64,000 nt of DNA, from contig CAJNOI010000014.1 of the NCBI GenBank assembly GCA_905250115.1, positions 553,555 through 617,554 on the forward strand, written 5' to 3'. This DNA comes from Adineta steineri (taxonomy: Eukaryota > Rotifera > Eurotatoria > Adinetida > Adinetidae). Under the pieces are notes generated by a model. That model worked only from the letters and a program-made list of their open reading frames with translations, was not told the origin of the DNA and ran no database searches. The position numbers and the translations under genes were made by a program. Within the stretch, counting starts at the first letter, position 1. Each line of letters starts with the position of its first letter. Shown here in pieces: positions 59,001 to 64,000 of the stretch.

Positions 59001-59527
59001 TTTACCTGTACCAACATTTGTTGTGAAAATATTGATTGATAATGGTTCTTCTACCTTTTTCTGAATTTTATGATCTGTTGTAATTTGAGAAACAAGTTCA
59101 TTAAGATCAACAACAACAGATTTTATCTGTAGAAAAAATAATAAAATAGAATAACAATCTTTCAGCATAGTTTTACTTTTGCAAATTTGTAAGCCCATTG
59201 TTCATTACTCTTCTTATCCATACAATAAACATAAATTGATATAACTTGTCGAAGTTGATGAATGTGGGGTACTATTTCTTGTCCTAATTGACCACTAACA
59301 ATAATTACTAATCGATCTTTTTGTGATGTTTGTTCAATATATCGTTGACATTGTTTTATATCTTGAAATTTCTTGATATGATTAATAATCGAACGTAATT
59401 TCACTTCTGTGTCTCGAGTGTCTTTAACGTTTACAATTGCATCGAGCCAAATAAGAGAGAATATTTCTAGAGACTTATCATTGGTGTTTGTGTAAAAATC
59501 ATCATTTGGTAGAACAGCAGTGGCCAT
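56013..59527 (-). CDS. ADP-ribosyltransferase - TPR - NHL propeller fusion (one frameshift)
   Basis: Three exons: 59177-59527, 57897-59126 and 56013-56944, with matching phases (0, then 1). Exon 1 and the start of exon 2 form an alpha/beta domain without a name I know (RLVIIVSGQLGQEIVPHIHQ, SIYVYCMDKKSNEQW). The ART domain follows: VYRSQLMSIDEL (Arg274), then the S-motif, then SEVLFMIGSIFRL with an E-x-E pair (DESE). Two TPR-like helical pairs follow (NVLWEMGKFDLAEEYFIRSL; LASQRGDYDMSVKWRQKLL). The last exon encodes about six NHL blades (IYIADCWNHRIVEW, VYVSDRHNKRVMKW, VYVADYFSHRIMRW, LYVVDYGNHRIQKF). A single missing base at about 58577-58583, inside the codons of the S-motif, breaks the frame; exon 2 (1,230 nt) needs one more base for its phases to fit. 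Either recent decay or an assembly error. Confidence 0.75.
57012..57750. mobile_element. inverted-repeat element in the ART-TPR-NHL intron
   Basis: The ends ACTACGTTTCGTGCCAC (57012-57028) and GTGGTACGAAACGTAGT (57734-57750) are inverted repeats matching at 16 of 17 positions. The interior is rich in TTACGA/TCGTAA motifs and has no transposase frame. No clear target-site duplication. It sits in the otherwise unusually long (952 nt) intron between the TPR and NHL exons. Confidence 0.65.
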
Positions 59528-59569
59528 TTTAATTTAAGAAACCAAATAATATAGAGTTCTTAAATGTTA

Positions 59570-59618
59570 TGTGTGGATGTGGATATATGTGTGTGTTGTA
59601 TCTCACACATCCTCAGCC
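59570..59618. repeat. GTGTGGATGTGG...CACACATCC palindrome
   Basis: The arms gtgtggatgtgg and ctcacacatcc are separated by about 25 nt. It is a degenerate member of the dispersed family. Confidence 0.45.
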
Positions 59619-59945
59619 ATGATCAAGTTATATTAACTTACCTTACAAAGTGAGGAGAAGTTTAATAAGATGTTTATAAGAATCTGATTAAAGCAATAAA
59701 AAATGACTGAATTAGATGAAAATAAATTCTTTATATGCACGTTGTTTATCTCTGTTCTTTGTATTCATCTGTCCTTGCAAGAGGTAACTCCTGTGTTCGC
59801 TCTTATCAACACAAATAAACAAGTTTGTCGCAAGCAAACGAAAACTACAATGCAGTAGAACAAAATTTGTTTCAGAAAGTGAGTGTCTTTTGATAAAAGC
59901 AAATAAGTTATAGAATAACCCACAAAGTATACATAAAGAATCTAT

Positions 59946-60066
59946 AAAGGTTCTACTAAGGCCTGATAGGGTCTTGATTATGCGTGAGTATTTCCGCCCT
60001 CACTCTCAGCATCATAAAGCGGGATAGACCCTGATAGATCCTAGTAGACCCTGGCAGAACCTTTTG
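59946..60066. repeat. GGTTCTA...TAGACCCTGGCAGAACC inverted repeat
   Basis: aaaggttctactaaggcctg at the left faces agaccctggcagaacctttt at the right. Extra direct copies of agaccctgataga / agatcctagtagaccct lie inside. It could be a small non-autonomous transposon or a complex hairpin. Confidence 0.5.
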
Positions 60067-60079
60067 AAAGTGTTGATAA

Positions 60080-60119
60080 AAGTGTGGGTTTTGCTATTCT
60101 GTTTCAACCACACCCACCA
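60080..60119. repeat. GTGTGGGTT...AACCACACCCACC palindrome
   Basis: aagtgtgggttttgc faces caaccacacccacc. It is a member of the dispersed family. Confidence 0.5.
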
Positions 60120-60718
60120 AATGCAATAAATTGTAGATTTATATCAATCAAATACTTCCTCATTTAAAAAAAACAATTCAATCTATTTGATAAATATTAT
60201 TATATAAAATATATAAATAAAAAATCTTTTCATTTCTTTCTCTTTAAAATTCTAATCATGAAAAATAGTCATTTATATCTTCTAGAATTACAAGAAAAGA
60301 AAGATTCTTATATATCAATATATTGATTCTTTATTAAATAAAAAATAATTGTGCATAATAAAAATTGATGAAATGATATAACCGATATATGTCGTATAAA
60401 ATCGTTATAGCCATAAACAACTTACTCCAAAGGATAAGAAAGAATAGAATTGTTATTGGTGAAAATTGTCAAGGAGATCACTTAAACTATCCTTAGGATT
60501 TATTATTTGATTAGGAAAGAAATCTTTATGTTTGTGATGCAGGAAATAATCGAATAATTCTATTTTATTTTATTTTGTGCTTAAAATATACATTACGCTA
60601 TTGACATATGAGCTTAACAGATGTTCTCCTTCACGCATGTTAGTTACTCAATGTATGATTGATTGATCGAAGTCTTTAAGACTATCAAGAGAAATCAGCT
60701 TCATTGTTCAAATGTTAT

Positions 60719-61806
60719 CTAAATGATCTTTAATTTCACATGTTCAAGACCATAGTTTGATTTGTTTGTATCATACAGCTGTTCAATTGCTTGAAGATAT
60801 TGATCATGAAGTTGATCGATATCTGTTTGAGATGGATCAATGATTTGATTGACATGAATTGGTTTACCAACTGATAGAATATGATAAAATTCATTTTTTT
60901 AAAGAATCTAATGAGAAAGAAAGTCTTATCTTACCAACAGTCGTTACAGGATGACGAAGAGGTAGAATACCAATGATTGATCGTCCCCAAGTCCATCGAT
61001 TTGAAATCCAATTCTTATATCGTCGATAATGTTCATTTTCTCCAAATGATATAACCGGCACTAATGATGCACTAATAAACAAAATTTCCTCTTTTCAATT
61101 TATTCTAATTACATATTTACTAACCCATTTTCTAATGCTAGTCGTATGAAGCCTTTTCTCGTTTTTAAATAGAATATCATCGTTTCATATTCTGTTAAAT
61201 ACAATTCTGCCATACCACCACACACAATAATAACAGCATTGCCTTGACCGGATAAACCATTTAAGAAATATTGACAACTCTCTCTTGAGACATGACATGC
61301 ACCTAGAATAGAAAAACGTTCGATGATGGATTTATAATGTTATCATTACCCAAATTAAGAAATAATTCACGTGAAAATGGAACGAGAAATATATAACGAA
61401 GAATCATTAAATGAGGACGAATACCAGGAAATAGAGTTGAAAAATGTGTTGCTTCTGTTAGAAAATTGACCGCAGCACCGAAAGTTAATGCGCCATGGGG
61501 ATGATATCCAAAGATATAATTTCGATTTGGGTCAAGATCTTCAGTTTTGATTAATTTTATTGGGAAATAATTAGAAACTATTGACCAAATAGATAATCGA
61601 CGTAAACAATTCGACCATCGTCCTCCTCGAACATCTGTATATCGATCAATATACATCCAACTACCATAAATCAAACCAATGAGTAATGTCATTGGTAAAG
61701 ACCAAAAATAGGATAAGAGAATAAATGTGAACAATATTACAAAGGGTGAGAAAAGTATGAGCGTAAGAAGAAAGAATAAAAGCAAGTCTTCAATCAAATT
61801 TTTCAT
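60719..61806 (-). CDS. diacylglycerol/monoacylglycerol acyltransferase (DGAT2/MOGAT family)
   Basis: Four exons: 61350-61806, 61125-61302, 60935-61071 and 60719-60870; 307 residues with consistent phases. The N-terminal hydrophobic hairpin (LLLFFLLTLILFSPFVIL...LLIGLIYGSW) anchors it in the ER membrane. The family's active-site motif YIFGYHPHGALTFGA (HPHG at 102-105) is intact. It is followed by SRESCQYFLNGLSGQGNAVI, GGMAEL (family GGaxEal) and RKGFIRLALENGASLVPVISFGEN (family RKGFvklAlxxGa.LVPvysFGEN), then PLRHPVTTVVGKPI. It transfers acyl-CoA to mono- or diacylglycerol in triacylglycerol synthesis. It is slightly shorter than vertebrate members (about 330-390). Which acceptor is preferred cannot be told. 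An acceptor-like attttag lies 7 nt before the ATG. Confidence 0.93.
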
Positions 61807-62036
61807 TATTATCTAAAATCAATTTCAAGGATTGAAAAAAAATCAGCATCATCAATAATGAAAGTGTATAACTTAACCACCGATCACTTTCTATTGACAA
61901 TATTTATCTTCCAAAGAGTATCTTCGACGGAGACTGTCGTCATTTTTGATAAAAAGAAATCCTGTTTGTTGTTCTTTTCTGTTCTTATTTAAATATGAGT
62001 AATCGATAAGAGTCGTATGGCATCAGTTTACGAAAG
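61807..62036. other. short intergenic spacer
   Basis: AT-rich spacer containing the probable 5' UTR or trans-splice acceptor of the acyltransferase gene. Confidence 0.35.
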
Positions 62037-62168
62037 ATGTCCTCAATTACTGTCCATGTAGCTAATGAAACAGATATATCTGAACTTATTTCATTGATGC
62101 GTATCTATTATGATCAACTTGATGAACCACATGTACCTAAACCAACCAATGATAATCTTCTACAATAA
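62037..62168 (+). pseudogene. N-terminal fragment of a GNAT acetyltransferase
   Basis: A 43-residue frame reads SITVHVANETDISELISLMR and then a Tyr/Asp-rich stretch before a stop. It resembles the opening beta1-alpha1 of GCN5-related N-acetyltransferases (..vr.At..D...l..L). No acetyl-CoA-binding motif follows, so it is a truncated relic. Confidence 0.5.
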
Positions 62169-62406
62169 TTTCCTTTGTTGAAGATGAACGTCGATGATTG
62201 CGTTGAAGTCTTCTTTAAAAATCTAGCATTCTTTTGGAAGCATTTTGTCTTAATTGATTGGTATAATACAACGGATATCGATTGATATCATTCAAAATAA
62301 TATTACGAACTTTCTGGCTATCAGCTGAAACATCAGATTTGAATTCTCTCAATATTTGATGATATTGTAAATCATACTCTTGTAATTTAGTTTCATAAAT
62401 GGTCAT
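62150..62406 (-). pseudogene. relic of a charged helical protein
   Basis: A frame of 63 residues (TIYETKLQEYDLQYHQILRE, then YTNQLRQNASKRMLDF) meets a stop at 62215-62217. In the same frame it continues with RRLQRNHRRSSSTKEI, so it looks like an exon of a longer protein with one in-frame stop. Its low end overlaps the GNAT relic on the other strand. Identity unknown. Confidence 0.4.
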
Positions 62407-62407
62407 A

Positions 62408-62482
62408 AAGGGTGTGGATGGGTGTGAGCGTGTATATTATCTTTATACCTCATCCACATATCCACACCCACATCCACACCCT
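62408..62482. repeat. GGGTGTGGATGGGTGTG...CACACCCACATCCACACCC palindrome
   Basis: The left arm aagggtgtggatgggtgtga and right arm ccacacccacatccacaccc are nearly exact reverse complements around an AT-rich centre of about 25 nt. It is a strong hairpin of the dispersed telomere-like family. Confidence 0.75.
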
Positions 62483-62854
62483 TGGTTCAGTATCATCCAA
62501 CAGAACCTTTTACATCAGCATTTTTGGAAATAAATTCTCAGGATCTTACTATTACTACAGAGGGCTTTTTATTGTTCGAAATCATCAGGAAGGATCTTTG
62601 AGAGTTTTGCTACTGCCCTACTAAACATTTTCCGCTGCATCCTCACTGAAAACAAGCTTTGAGAGTTTTGTTTTGCATAATTTCTTTCCCATCATAGCAA
62701 AAGCTCTAAACAAACATCATTACGAGAATACAGATTAAATTGAAAAACAAGCAGTTTTATTTATGGCATTTATGAAAATTACACGATCAGAAAAAAATAA
62801 TTATCATCAGCACTAACTATATATCCATTGTTGAAATATATTCTACATTAACTT
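62483..62854. other. intergenic spacer
   Basis: AT-rich. No feature was recognised apart from the 3' flank of the LRR gene. Confidence 0.35.
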
Positions 62855-64000
62855 TTATGATTTACTCTCTCTTTCATTGCGTGCAACATATTCATTGATT
62901 TCACGTTCGATGTGGGCTCCAAGTTGATTACACTGGAGTTTTAGTGTATTAAGTGTCTAAACGAAAAAGTACAGGTAAAAATATAGTATAGATAAAGAGA
63001 GAATAGTTATTACTGTGTTATATTTTAATCCATCAGCCAAATATTGTGCTTCAACACTTCCGATTTGATTATATCTGAGATTTAATGTGGTGAGTGTCTA
63101 GATGTAAGAAAAAGTCTAGGTGAAGATATGGTATAAATAAAAAGAGAATGGTAGTTACTGTGTTATATCGTAATGCATCAGCCAAATATTGTGCTCCAAC
63201 AGCTCTGATATCATTACCTCTGAGATTTAGTGTGGTAAGTGTCTAGGCACAAAAATGCAGATATAGATATAGTATAGATGAAGATAAAATACGAATTACT
63301 CTATTATGTCGTAATGCATTAGCCAAATGTTGTGCTCCGACAGCTCCGATATAATTATATTCAAGAACCAGTGTGGTGAGTGTCTAGATGAAAAAGTGCA
63401 GGTAAAATCATGGTATAGATGTAGAGAGAACGCTCATTACTGTGTTCTGTTGTAATACAACAGCTAAATGTTGTGCTCCAGCATCTCTGATTTGATTATG
63501 TTCCAGACCTAATGTAGTCAGTGTCTAGATAAAAAAGTGAAGTAAATACATGACATATATCAAGAGAGAATGCTAATTACTGTGTTATGTCGTAATGCAT
63601 CAGCCAAATGTTGTGCTCCAACAGCTCTAATTGAATTAATTCCGAGATTTAATGTGGTGAGTGTCTAGATGAAAACGCACAGTTAAATACATGGTATAGA
63701 TGAAGAGAGAATGGTAATTACTATGTTATGTCGTAGTCCATCAGCCAAATATTGTGCTCCCACACTTCCGATTCCATTATCTTCCAGATTTAGCATGGTG
63801 AGTGTCTAGATAAAAACATGGAGGTAAATACATAATACAGATGGAGAGAGAATGAGAATTACTGTATTATGTCGTAATAGATCAGCCAAATGTTGCGCTC
63901 CAACATCTCCGATTTGATTATCTCTGAGATATAGTATGATGACTGCCTGAACGAAAAGTGCAAGTAAGGACATAGTATATATCAAGAGAGAATGCTAATT
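62855..64000 (-). CDS. second leucine-rich-repeat gene, one LRR per exon (5' part beyond window)
   Basis: Seven complete 84-nt exons and a 102-nt terminal exon: 62855-62956, 63014-63097, 63159-63242, 63300-63383, 63441-63524, 63581-63664, 63722-63805 and 63863-63946. All are phase 0 with introns of 56-61 nt, and the unit is about 141 bp. Each exon is one RNI-type LRR with the core TLTTLNLRYNQIGSVEAQYL and ending KYNT or RHNT. The tail exon ends REINEYVARNERESKS-stop and differs from the tail of the array at 8.6 kb. The window ends inside an intron, so the N-terminal part is unseen. The repeat consensus differs from the first array, so each array has been homogenised separately. The role is probably protein binding; the partner is unknown. 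Confidence 0.85.

Larger units (their letters stand above)
59528..60718. other. intergenic stretch with inverted repeats
   Basis: Holds GTG-rich palindromes (59570-59618, 60080-60119) and the GGTTCTA/AGACCCT inverted repeat at 59946-60066. The rest is AT-rich. Confidence 0.4.

Noticed and set aside
1..64000. tRNA, rRNA or snRNA genes
   Set aside because: I looked for T-loop-like GGTTCGAATCC patterns and other obvious RNA-gene signals by eye and saw none; a covariance-model scan would be needed to exclude them.

Overview
The window looks like nuclear DNA of a bdelloid rotifer. It is AT-rich. Its genes are cut by many short (about 45-70 nt) GT-AG introns. The gene mix is one I associate with bdelloids: NHL propellers, ADP-ribosyltransferases, modular leucine-rich-repeat proteins, a B-box/coiled-coil protein and intronless rhodopsin-type receptors. 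Dispersed G-rich hexamer tracts resemble the TGTGGG telomere repeat I recall for bdelloids. The species call rests on gene style; no rRNA or mitochondrial marker was seen.

Layout. 1-2.4 kb: AUTS2/fibrosin-like gene (+). 3.6-4.6 kb: rhodopsin-type GPCR (-). 6.8-7.9 kb: decayed short-chain dehydrogenase. 8.6-10.2 kb: LRR gene whose exons each encode one 28-residue LRR (-), running into an assembly gap. 13.3-17.4 kb: an ORF1-only non-LTR element inserted in one copy of a local duplication, a broken PPxY membrane protein and a telomere-like minisatellite. 17.9-18.4 kb: CD225/dispanin protein (-). 21.2 kb: membrane progestin receptor-like PAQR (+). 24.2 kb: B-box/coiled-coil/propeller protein (+). 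27.1-28.4 kb: type I PKA regulatory subunit (-), probably with a 5' UTR exon near 29.7 kb.

34.4-39.8 kb: SynGAP/DAB2IP-type RasGAP (+) with two alternative last exons, one ending in a PDZ ligand. 40.3-41.0 kb: T5orf172/GIY-YIG-like protein (-). 43.0-44.7 kb: ZZ-finger patatin phospholipase (+). 45.9-52.9 kb: complete 31-exon PSME4/PA200 proteasome activator (+). 53.0-59.5 kb: two neighbouring genes (-) that join unrelated ADP-ribosyltransferase heads to closely related NHL propeller tails; the first has a decayed tail and the second carries one frameshift. 60.7-61.8 kb: DGAT2/MOGAT-family acyltransferase (-). 62.0-62.4 kb: overlapping gene relics. 62.9-64.0 kb: a second LRR-per-exon array (-), cut by the window end.

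There is no operon logic. The genes are a mixture of conserved eukaryotic housekeeping and signalling genes (PKA-R, RasGAP, PSME4, PAQR, DGAT2) and fast-evolving accessory families (LRR arrays, ART-NHL, GPCR, PPxY protein). Non-autonomous transposons (piggyBac-like and hAT-like MITEs and other inverted-repeat elements) sit in introns and intergenic DNA. The most unusual locus is the ART-NHL pair.
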